Shown here one piece after another: positions 40,301-49,861 of a DNA stretch of 64,000 bases. Both the position numbers and the translations under genes were made by a program. How positions within the stretch are numbered: position 1 is the stretch's first letter; each line of letters begins with the position of its first letter. The stretch spans positions 4,030,001-4,094,000 of the forward strand of contig CM082598.2 in assembly GCA_040954595.2 (NCBI GenBank), in the 5' to 3' direction. This stretch comes from Balanoglossus misakiensis. Its lineage: Eukaryota > Hemichordata. The notes under the pieces are model-generated. The model was not told the DNA's origin. It made no database searches and saw only the letters and a program-made list of their open reading frames with translations.

Positions 40301-43300
40301 AGTCTACAGTTGATCAAGAAGGTACATGTGACCGAGTCGAGAGGTCGGAAACCTGCCTTCAAGTGGGTCGGTCCTGAGCCTTTCTCTGATCAGAGCAGTT
40401 CCAATGGTAAGTGTCAAATATGGGGGTGCTGTATCCAGGATCTGAAAGAAAAAATAACCTTCAAGTATTATACTGTCAAATCCTTCTTTACTAAAGTCTT
40501 TTCCAAAATTAAATATTTCAGGATCACAGAGACACACAACCGAACCTGTCAGCTCAGCTGTTCAGAGACCGCCCACCAAACATTCATTGCTGAACCAGTT
40601 TGCAGGTGAGTTTACGTGAACCCAGCCCCTTTTGTGTGCAGCTGCTACATACATCCAATCAACCTGTGAAATATCCCTATAGTATAGATCAGAATTTCCA
40701 AATTGGGATAGTGGTTAGCGCTGGGCTAACCTTTGGTTAACCTGGGTTAGCAAATATAGCATCTCATTGTTACACCTCAAATTGACATAAAAATACACAA
40801 ACGAACAACAGGCTACAATATCACAAACTGCAAGAAAATAGTTGCTGCAAACTAAATCTTAGAGTTTGATCTGAAATATTGTTTTTTCTGCATACATAGC
40901 TTCCTACGAGAGAAGTTTTGACATGAAGGAAAACAACCCAAGTGTTGGCAAATCTCAGAGTACAAACAGACAGCGCGTCTTCTCAAGACATGCATCGTTC
41001 CAATCCATGTGTGAAGTGGCCGAAAGAGAACATAGTAAATTATGTTCATCTGCACCATCGAGTCCTACGAAAGAAGTCAGTCAAGAATTTGGTAAGTTGT
41101 TGGGTGTTTTGGGGTGTTATTTCTCCTGGTAAGAGCCCGTGCTCAGACAACAGCCCTATCCAAGGTTGTGATGATTTTTTTATAAGGTAGCGTTGAACAT
41201 ACTATGGGGAGATTACAGCATGTACCTTTGGGAGGCATCATAGTCCAGTGGTTAAAGCAAGAGGACTCATGATCATTGGCTCGAGCCCTAGCATGGCTGT
41301 GCAGTGTTGTGTCCTTGAGCAAGGCACTTTACTTCTCATTGCTTCGTCCCATCCAGGAGTAATGGGTACCTGGTAGGACAGAGATTGTGTTTAGCTCTGC
41401 TGTGCTGATATAACGGCTGCACATATGTTGTTTTCTTCCCGGGGAGTTGACTGGAGTACTAGTATTAGGTCCAAAGGGAATGATTGCAAATTGCTTTGAG
41501 CATAATTACTTGTGGATATGTGCACTATATTAAGAACTCACTTTTGATTTAGTTACCATGTGCTGAAATACCTAACGTGCCCCGTTTTGACTGTTTTCCT
41601 GGCAGATGCTAAACTTCGAACCGAATTCGAAAGTTTCAAGAAGTCCTATCCAGGAAACGCATCACACCTGTTTGTCAGACAGAACGAAGAACAAGTCAGA
41701 AAACAGCCAACAGATCAAACCCAGAAAGTGGATGTTCAGCCACAGCCTGGAAAAGTCCCACTGCAGCCAGGTTGTGTCGGGTCGCACAACAAAATCGCCA
41801 GCAGTCTTGTCAATCACGGTGTTGGTGTGCTACAGACTGTGAAAACTCAGTTCAGCCTCTTGCCAAACTCCACCACCGGTGTCCCCACGCAGACCATCGT
41901 GACCATCAACGGGCTCCGAACAGTGGATTTGCAGTCGGGGGCGATTTTGAACCCGGCTGTCGCGTCGCTGCAGAAGTCCGACGGCGCTCCGTCGAGGAGG
42001 AGCAAACGCACGATCAAGCAGATCCTGAGCGAGGATTACGAGTACCAGCCTGTGGCGAAAAAGAAGTTGCTGAATGCTGGCGTCGGGGCGCCAACAAACA
42101 GTAGGCCTGGTCAAGCAGAAGAATCCGGCGCTGGAGTGGATGACAGCGATGGACCCGAAGTCTTCTCAGAGACTGCACCCGAGGTGACCGCCTCCAATCA
42201 CGAAACGGTCAAACCGCCACTGAAACTGCACAGCCGCCGGCGAAGTTCCTTGACCAGCATCAGCAAACCTTCGCCCCTGAGGGCGCTCCACCACGACCCC
42301 GAGTTCCGCAGCTCGCCGAGCGTCGACAGCGTCTCCTCCAACAGCAGCAAGACACCCTCCCCGGTCGACGGCAAATTCGACGCCAACGATTTAGAACTCG
42401 CGTTCCCGCTGAACGACGAGAACACTAAGGATGAAACCAGCCAGCCATTGGAAGAAACCAAACAGACTGACGAATCAGTCATAATAGCTGAAGACGGTAA
42501 AAACGACCAAACTGAAAGTGTTTCTCAACTGGAAACCGATGAAGCAGTGAAAAAAGATGACAGTGGTTCCGCCGAGAGTTCGCAGACAAGTTTGTTATTT
42601 TCACAGTCGCCGTTTCAGCTTCTACTCAACAGCCGCAATAGTTTCAATTCACCCAACGTGAGTCGCCCGAGCTCGCTGAGCAGTATCGCCGAGTTGGAGC
42701 GCGTTTTCAGCAACTGCAACTCCCCGCCTATCCTCTCTCCCGGCGCCGGTTTCCCCGGGCAACCGTTTCGCAGCAAGAGCGCGTCGCCGAGTCACTTCCA
42801 TTCGCTCGTCGGGAGCCACGTGCAGCAGATGTCCATGCCGACAGTGATATCACCGCCGCAGTCTTGCACGCAGGGTAGCCCCGCAGTCTTGTCGCAGCTC
42901 GGTGGCAGCAATCTGCCGACGCCCACGCTGCTAAGCAGCAGCAACAGTCCCGCGATGATGTCGCCGAGCCTCGGCAGCAACAGCGGCGGGAGCTCCGTGT
43001 TCAACTTCAACCTGAACCAGCTGCTGGCCAACGCGGCCAAGTCACAGGCCGTCGCCGTCAGCCAGTTGCAGCAACAGCAGTGCGTCCCCGTGCCCCTCCC
43101 GACGACCGCCATCCACACGGCGATCCCCAACGTGCCGCTGACCGTGGCGCAGACGCCGTCGACGGCCGTCCCGTCGTCGGTCATGCTCACCCCGAGATCG
43201 CAGCAGCCCATCTTCCTGCAGCAGAACTCGTTCATCCAGACGCCGTTCGCCCAGTGGTCCACCCCGATCAGTAACCGCGGCAACGGAGGCGGGCTTCTCC

Positions 43301-43644
43301 CCGGCATGAGCCCGATCATGCCCTCGGAATGCTTCAGCCCGAAAACTCTCACCCCGGGAAACACATCGTATCAGAACGTCACTCTGACCGCCACCCCAAT
43401 CCACATGGCCACGTCATCGGCCGAGACCACCCCGATATCCAGCGTCGACTTCAACAGCAGCAGTTTCTTCCACACGCCCAACGTCTACCCCATCATCAGT
43501 GCAGCCAGCATGATGCAGTCGCAGCAGACAGCCGTGCCACTGTCCGCATTCCAGCAAGTCAGCACCAATCAAATCCCACCGGGCGTCACGGCCTCACGCC
43601 GATTGGTCATCCCAGACGCCATCAACAACCAATCACAGACTTGA
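37380..43644 (+). CDS. E2F7/8: Atypical E2F transcription factor (E2F7/8), ten coding exons, 1215 aa
   Basis: Coding exons are 37380-38017, 38240-38319, 38800-38930, 39198-39378, 39733-39803, 39954-40038, 40260-40406, 40522-40605, 40900-41091 and 41606-43644. All junctions are GT-AG and every phase joins (1216 codons with stop). The start is the first in-frame ATG after the acceptor at 37366, in context ACAAAAATGG. The protein has two E2F winged-helix domains, the hallmark of E2F7/8. DBD1 is about residues 203-282, with [18 protein letters not shown]2 is about 346-437, with [17 protein letters not shown]. No dimerisation or transactivation region is evident, as expected for this DP-independent repressor of E2F targets in the nucleus. 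The last exon encodes a 678-residue Ser/Pro/Gln-rich tail with a basic patch (LHSRRRSS), much richer in GC than its surroundings. The vertebrate proteins are shorter, near 870-910 aa. Confidence 0.95.
38973..39153. repeat. (CATA)n microsatellites in an E2F7/8 intron
   Basis: A long run of CATA tetramers at 38973-39027 and a short run at 39135-39153, both in the intron between 38930 and 39198. Confidence 0.9.
41228..41540 (+). mobile_element. tRNA-derived SINE in an E2F7/8 intron
   Basis: The head is tRNA-like, with an A-box (TAGTCCAGTGG, 41241-41251) and a B-box (GGCTCGAGCCC, 41278-41288). A central segment with TCCTTGAGCAAGGCACTTTA follows, a word typical of conserved-domain SINEs of many animals (MetaSINE/V-SINE-like, from memory). 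The tail, TTGCTTTGAGC to GATATGTGCACTATATTAAG, resembles LINE-derived 3' ends. It sits in the sense orientation in the last intron, just before the acceptor of exon 10. Confidence 0.85.
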
Positions 43645-43697
43645 AGTCCACAGTAACTGTGTGCTTTGAATCTGTATTGTTAGTATAGTAGTAAGTA

Positions 43698-43915
43698 GGC
43701 TTAAAGGGATACAATCTAAAATTTATATACACCCACGTATGGTTAAAAAGTCATTAAAAGGATAGGTTCACCTTTAACTGCTAATTGAGGATTTTTAAAG
43801 GTGCTTGTCTAAATGTTCTCATTACCATGAGATGGTGCTTTTTTCATGTGGCCCTCAAGTGAAAATCTGTGGTTTGCTAGATTTTCCAGTATCTATGGTA
43901 TCCATGGTAAAGTCA
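43698..43915 (+). repeat. Dispersed repeat family A, probable copy 3
   Basis: Shares TTAAAGGGATACAATC, the region around CGTATGGTTAAA and a final CCATGGTAAAG-like end with copies at 4030 and 29040. It is more diverged and the boundaries are approximate. Confidence 0.4.
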
Positions 43916-44786
43916 TACAAGTGAAAGTAGTATAGTGAGCGAAATATCCTATTTTGCTTTGAGGGGTGCTGTGTCCGGGCTTTTCAAGTTTGGATAGATA
44001 ATCTGTAGTTTTAACGTTTCTCAAACAAGACAGGGAGATGTCCATTTCAGATGATAATTATTTTGATATGAAACAGACTGATATGTAAATATTTAGTTAG
44101 CAGTCTGTATCTTGTATAGAGTGTTTTAAGTGCCTCATATTCTGGCCTTCGAACCTGAAGGCAATTGCATTTGGCATTTCACAACTGTAAAAATAAGTGA
44201 AGTGAATTTAGGTTTAACTTAGGAATTCAGTTGAGTGTTTATATTGGAAGATTTAGATTGAAAAGATACTTGCCTGTTAAGGTCTCTGAACTAAATCTCT
44301 GTGGTCAAATGACATATTCTACAGACCGGGATGCTGGTGATGTATGTTCTGGGAATGTAGATAGCTTTGTGAAGTAGTTGAAGGGTTCCACGATCCTTTT
44401 CATAGTACCAGTACTGTGAAAACAAATGTAACCATAGGCGTAAGGAGAGATGTCTCTACAGTGTCATACAACATTGCTGGCAGTAGCCAGTGATGTGTTT
44501 GTAAAATTGCAGGAATTTGCAGGTGTTTTTTGCCTGCTATTAGTAAACTCTTATCAACATTTCTGTTTTAAAAATGATAGTAAGAAACTTTTCTTTAATC
44601 CAGGATGCTACTGAAAGGGGGGAGTGTGTGGTCCCCCCCCCCCCTCCACCCCCACAGATTAAATGGGGATCTGAAATTTATTCCACTTCCATTCTGTTAT
44701 TATAATGAACTTTTTTAAAGTAAGTTAACTTCTTTCTCACCAGTATATCAGGCATCTGAAATAATACACCATTGGTGCTAGTGTTA

Positions 44787-44872
44787 CCCCCTTCCATCAC
44801 AATGGTTTGGTCCAAATCCATTTCTTCTATGGTAAAGTTGGACATCTACATATGGAAATGGGGGTGGAAATG
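44787..44872. mobile_element. MITE family 1, copy 4
   Basis: Begins CCCCCTTCCATCACAATGG, contains TTCTATGGTAAAGTTGGAC and ends GGGGGTGGAAATG. The termini are degraded relative to 5659. Confidence 0.7.
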
Positions 44873-44976
44873 TCTAGTTTATTTTTACAAAAGAAATTAA
44901 ACCCAGTGACAGTATTTTTTTCTTAGTTTTGCTCAGAGATTACTTTTCAGACATTTTGAATTTGAGGTTTGTAATA

Positions 44977-45155
44977 CAGTCAAACCTGTCTATAGTGACC
45001 AGTCAAGGGACTTTACCAAACTGGCCTTTATAGACAGGTGGTCTTTATAGACAGGTTAATTTATACACATGTAAATTGTACAGGGACTGTAACTAAGTGG
45101 CCACTATATAGAGGTGGTCACTATATAGAGGTGGTCACTAACACAGGTTTGACTG
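44977..45155. mobile_element. pogo/Tigger-like MITE
   Basis: A 179-bp element with terminal inverted repeats CAGTCAAACCTGT / ACAGGTTTGACTG, flanked on both sides by TA, the target duplication of Tc1/mariner/pogo transposons. Inside are short tandem repeats (TATAGAcaGGTGGTC and CTATATAGAGGTGGTCA). It has no coding capacity. Assignment to pogo rests on TIR resemblance and the TA flanks. Confidence 0.8.
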
Positions 45156-45424
45156 TAGTCCTGTTGGACAGTGAATAGGGATATTATTTTTTAAACAAAA
45201 TTTATTTTCAGCAGTTTTAATTTTCAGACATAAGTGTGTTTGTTTTTTTTCACATACAAACATTAGAAAATTTCCTTTGAGACCCAATCTAATTTGATAT
45301 TTCCAAACTTATAAACTTTAGAACATTTTTCAGAGTAATTCAACAGTATTATCAAAGAGCAATTTAGAATACCAGTAGTGACTTTTTTTTGTAAAATATT
45401 AGAATCTCCATGGTGCTGTGGTTA

Positions 45425-45509
45425 CCCTTTCACCACCATGGTTTGGTCCAAAAATCATTGTTATATATGGTTAAGTTGGACCACTGGAAAGGGATACAGG
45501 GTGAAAGGG
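45425..45509. mobile_element. MITE family 1, copy 5
   Basis: Outer arms CCCTTTCACC / GGTGAAAGGG are intact. The inside has CACCATGGTTTGGTCC and GGTTAAGTTGGACC. It lies about 270 bp right of the pogo-like element. Confidence 0.85.
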
Positions 45510-47260
45510 TCTGTAAAGGTGCTAAAGTTAATATTTTTAGAGCCTACTGTATTTTCCTCAAAGCATTCACATTGAATGACAGTAATGTTTAAAAATAGTG
45601 TTCGGGATACACCGGTCCCAAAGTACTTTTTTGCATAAGCTAGTGTAAAAACTCTCAACATTAATTAATTCTGTATTTAATACATTTTCAGTGATGAGTT
45701 TTATTATTATACATTTTACTTTTGAGTTGAAAAATTAATACTTTGATGAATTGAGAAACAAGTATTTGAAAACTTCTTTGAGAACAGACTTTCACAATGT
45801 CGCTCACATGTCATCAACAAACCTTGCAGATAAAAGTTTATAGATTATTGTAGCTTGTTTAGCTTATAATATTGATATATAGTCCAAGCTCAAATACAAG
45901 TCTGTTTGCTTGTTTGTTTGTTTGTTTTGGGGGCTTGTGTTTTGTTTTGGTTGTGTTTTATTTGGGGGGGGGGGGTTAACCGTTTCTCCAGTGAGGGAAA
46001 CTGGGTCTTAAGGTCATCGAAAGTTAAACACTTTAGGAATTTTGTAAGGTGTGAAACATTTTTATTCTTCCAGTCTGATGAATTTTTTTCTTCTGTTGAT
46101 TTACCTTTCTCAATGTTTTTTTCTTTGGAAAAATGCATAAAATGTAGCTTATCTCAAAATGGTGACCATAAGATTTTATTTGAGAATTGAGTTTTATTGA
46201 GCTGTGTGCAGAATTTCATGAAAATGACAATACTAGAAGTGGGGGTTTCTAGCAATTTTCAATTAATTAAAACAATCCCACAGTTTATAGAGACATTCCA
46301 CTCTCATAGGGTATATATATCATTTCACATTATTTGAAGTAATATTTTGACACTTTGCAGTTTCATTTATTTTTAGTTGAGACTTTTAACTTTTTTATGA
46401 GTCACTGATAGTGGTCAGCATTATTATAATCAATTCTTATTCAAAATTATTTTATCATTTTACCTGTCTTCCAATGTTTGAATCAAATTTAATCTAATCA
46501 CTCATAATTTATATTTTTTTTAAATCTGTAATAATTTTGTAAAGTTTGAACTATTGTAAATATTATTTTTGATGATCTTCTTCATATTTGCCAATATTTC
46601 TTTGAAATTTAAAAAAAATTGTGGTTGTGTTGCTTGATTTTTTTTCAGACCAGTTTTAAGTTTTTGCTTTTCAACCAGTAACATGCATTATTTCATTGAG
46701 GTTTTTTTATCTTCTTGAAAAGGTACTTGTTTAATATTACAATATACTTTGAGGACATTTTCAGATGCGTTGTACTTGCGATCTTTAAAACTTTTATTTT
46801 CAGATAAATTGGTAAAACAGTATGGTTTTCAGAGTAAAATTTCCATGTGTTGCATATATTTTCTTTAAACACATTGTGTAGTATACATAACATGTTTTGA
46901 GACAGCATATTTTATTTTAAAGTGAATCCACTTTTTTAAAAAGCAGAATTTTTCACACCTTGAACCTGTGACTTTTGTCACTCTGACAACTTCTTCCAAA
47001 TCCAGACTAATACATGTACTAAACTTCTCTGTCATCTCCTTCAAATGCAATCATATTTCAATATCACACTTCAACATTTAGGTAGTATGGAGAAAAATAA
47101 GTTGTGATTTTATGAAAACAAGACTGAACACATTTTTGTTTTGTTTTTAAAACTCCTTGCACACTTTAATATAGGATTGAATTGAAACTACCCCTGGTAC
47201 TACCTTACTCTTGTATACAACTTTAAGTTTCATGATTATTTTCACAACTTTTATGTTATC

Positions 47261-47356
47261 ACTGTTTTCTGGGAATAGACATCCACTACTTTAAGAATTT
47301 GAATATACACTGTTTTCTGGGAATAGACATCCACTACTTTAAGAATTTGAATATAC
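47261..47356. repeat. Perfect 48-bp tandem duplication
   Basis: 47261-47308 and 47309-47356 are identical as read (ACTGTTTTCTGGGAATAGAC onward). The lack of divergence implies a recent duplication or an assembly artefact. Confidence 0.95.
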
Positions 47357-47400
47357 AGTGAAATGTACAGTAGGATGTTTTATGGAAAATTTGGAAAGTG

Positions 47401-47416
47401 AATAAATTTTATTAAA
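47401..47416 (+). terminator. Poly(A) signals AATAAA and ATTAAA
   Basis: AATAAA at 47401-47406 and ATTAAA at 47411-47416 are followed by an A-rich stretch. They could end the E2F7/8 transcript. Confidence 0.4.
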
Positions 47417-47582
47417 GTAAAAAATACATAAATCTGGTTTGTGTTTCTTTTGGTAATGCATGTACATATACTATATGAAGTTGTCATGAATACTGGTTTA
47501 TTATATGCAAATGAAAAGTCATTTTAAGGCTAAAATGCAGTATCCATTAGGATTTTTTTTTCACTTAGTGGTTATATAAATA

Positions 47583-48062
47583 ATGTTTCAAGTGCACACG
47601 TACAGTCGTCAAAATCAAGAAAAACAAGAGACTCCCATTAATGACGACGTTGGTGGCGCTTCCAATAATGCAATGGATCCATGCATCACCATGGACACCA
47701 TCACGTTTGGATTGTTATTTTCCGCATCCTCGTATAGACTAGTCACGATTTTTTTTGATAGTTTGGTTTGTACGGTGGTTGACCTGGCATGGTATTGGTG
47801 TAGCTCTGCGTGGCGTGGTAGGGCTTTGTCTTACGGCGATTCCACACACCACAGTGGAGGAGGCATCGCCGTGAGACACACAGCCGTGCCCCGCAGCGCT
47901 GGCTGGGTGTTGGTGGTATCGCCACAGCGCAGACATGAGATGATGTCATGTTGCCAGTATTTCATTCACACCACCGTGTCTCCTTCCAGTGCAATCAAGT
48001 ATTTTACAGCAGAATCTATTATCGCGTACATGAAAATGCAAGTACATGTACAGCAATGCTGA
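47583..48062. other. GC-rich block with overlapping open frames and an inverted repeat
   Basis: A 159-codon ATG frame on the + strand (47583-48062) overlaps two minus-strand ATG frames (47739-47936, 47743-47949). The region contains an imperfect inverted repeat, 47828-47843 (GTCTTACGGCGATTCC) against 47862-47877 (GGCATCGCCGTGAGAC), with weaker pairing beyond. The minus strand also has a donor-like GCC|GTAAGA near 47836. I recognise none of the peptides. Overlapping frames in a palindromic GC-rich block are probably not all coding; one could be an exon of the minus-strand gene starting at 48296. Confidence 0.3.
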
Positions 48063-48242
48063 CGGGTAAGATCTATATGTCAGGGAACTACAGTACCATG
48101 TTTCCATTATGATTTTCCCGCTCACGTATCAAGGACTAACAGAGCGAAATACTGCTAGCACGCAGTATTCGCACATCCATTTATAAACGCTTCAAAGAAC
48201 AGGGACCTCAAGGGTCTGACAATTTCTCTAAAAACAACTTAC

Positions 48243-48296
48243 CGGTTTCCAGAAGTCGCTAGTGTACGTCTCCAAGCTTGACGTGCAGACGATCAT
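48243..48296 (-). CDS. Candidate first coding exon of a leftward gene
   Basis: On the minus strand the ATG at 48296 opens MIVCTSSLETYTSDFWKP. It ends phase 0 at CCG|GTAAGT (intron begins 48242). It lies in CpG-rich DNA only about 25 bp downstream, in its own direction, of a TCTCGCGAGA promoter motif, which supports a real transcription start. The start context is weak (C at -3). The gene would run toward the 3' end of E2F7/8. I could not identify its later exons or its product. Confidence 0.4.
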
Positions 48297-48320
48297 GGGC
48301 ACCTACCAGATTCTGTGAGA

Positions 48321-48330
48321 TCTCGCGAGA
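48321..48330. promoter_or_regulatory. TCTCGCGAGA promoter motif
   Basis: An exact copy of the 10-bp palindrome known from CpG-island promoters of housekeeping genes and bound by BANP in vertebrates. It lies in the CpG-rich patch around 48.2-48.4 kb and probably drives the minus-strand exon at 48243-48296. Confidence 0.55.
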
Positions 48331-49861
48331 GTACACACTTGCGGCCAATCAGGAGTCACCCAGGCCGGGGAGTCACCAAGATCTCGCGTGGCTTTTATCT
48401 GAGACGAATATACCTTGACGCAAAATAATGTTCTGAGTCAAAATTGGCTAAAATCTAAGTCAAATACGGTTTTCACGTAAATACCTGACTGTATACGGTA
48501 ACAGTTCTGTTGTTGACAGTTTTCGTGACCTGTTTGCAGCTCTGGGGGTTCTGTTAAGGTCATTATCATCATCACTGTTATTTCCATGGTCAAGGCTCAG
48601 TTAGGGAGGACTGTATCAACACCAGCCGTACCAGTCACCGAGTCAAGATCGTTAATACTGCCCTGGTAAGGTCGTTGACCTTACAAACGCCACGTGTACA
48701 AAACACCACCACATCAAATCTGTATATCCAACAAATACCAGGCGAACATCGTCCTCCACTCGCAGGGGTCGATAGCTCGACTACAGTCTCCCAGTAACTA
48801 ACTGATTTCGGGGGGGGGGGGGGGCATCTATCTACCGCAAAGAGATCTTCGCAGGCGAAGATGCGAGGCGATACATCACGGCTGAACGTTTATCCACCAC
48901 AAATATATTTTCGAGTCCTTTTTTCGTATTTCCAATTGACGCAATTACATGAAGCTTTTCGATGCGTTAATGTCACCATATCTACAGTCAATAATTTGTT
49001 AACTGATGTCATGATTAAGATTTATTCCAATTCTCAAAATTACAGCTTGGTCAAATTCTTTAGTGTCATTGAACTTTGTGTACTTGGTACTCTGTTGAGA
49101 CTGACGTTAGTTGTGATTCTGCATTCTCGGTCATAAGTGATGCATGGCGGTGTGTGTCGCTACTGACATCTGGTTTACTCCTCTGTAAACACACTACCAT
49201 TCTCTGACAGACAGTGTAGTTCTCCGTAAACACAGCGTCAAGTCCAAGGCCGGGTTCCCATCAGTTATCCCATTAACCCATAGCTACAGTTTCTCCACCA
49301 ATTGAAATATCTCGTGTCAACCTGTAGGGTTAGGGCGACCCAAATGAAAGTATCTCTGTATAGTTTCCTCAAACAAGAACGTAACCCCTCTTTCATAAAA
49401 AAAACTACTCAAAACTTTGAGTCAATACTTTCAAATAAATATATCTATTCAATGTCAGAAACTTCGTAGAAAATTGTCCAGGTTTATGGTCATAGTAAAC
49501 CAAGTTGACTGACGACAGTATATCCGTACTCCGTGTCAACGTTCTCTGCGATAAAATACAAGTTGTTGGCATATTAGCATCGCTCAGGTCGGGACAAGTA
49601 CGTAGGTCTTCATGTGATTGACATGGTCACAAAAATATGCGGATTAATTTGTTATGATTTCAGTGGCACCGGACACAGCCGGGACTATTTTCTGTGACTT
49701 GTAGGCCCTACCACATCCCTGGTTCCTCAAGAAGATTTGCCAGTGGCTATTAGCGTTCACTGCACAGAGGGCATCCCGACGGACGGGGGCCACGCTGTAT
49801 ACTGTTTCTCCTTCGGTTTCTATCCAAGCACACTGCTCACTGGTTTACAACTTCTGGCACC
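48331..49861. other. Spacer upstream of the polyamine oxidase gene
   Basis: No supported coding exon. It contains a run of 15 G (48810-48824) and, close to the right end, the presumed 5' UTR and promoter of the polyamine oxidase gene. No upstream exon for that gene could be recognised. Confidence 0.5.

Larger units (their letters stand above)
43645..47420 (+). other. Possible long 3' UTR of E2F7/8 and spacer
   Basis: No coding frame of note. The first convincing AATAAA on the + strand is at 47401, so the 3' UTR could be about 3.8 kb. An earlier non-canonical site is possible. The stretch holds a family A repeat, two family 1 MITEs, a pogo-like MITE and homopolymer runs of C (44633-44644) and G (45964-45975). 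Confidence 0.4.

Noticed and set aside
42792-43364. Long minus-strand frame opposite the E2F7/8 last exon
   Set aside because: A by-product of high GC in the sense codons; no domain, and the sense frame is continuous with the E2F gene.
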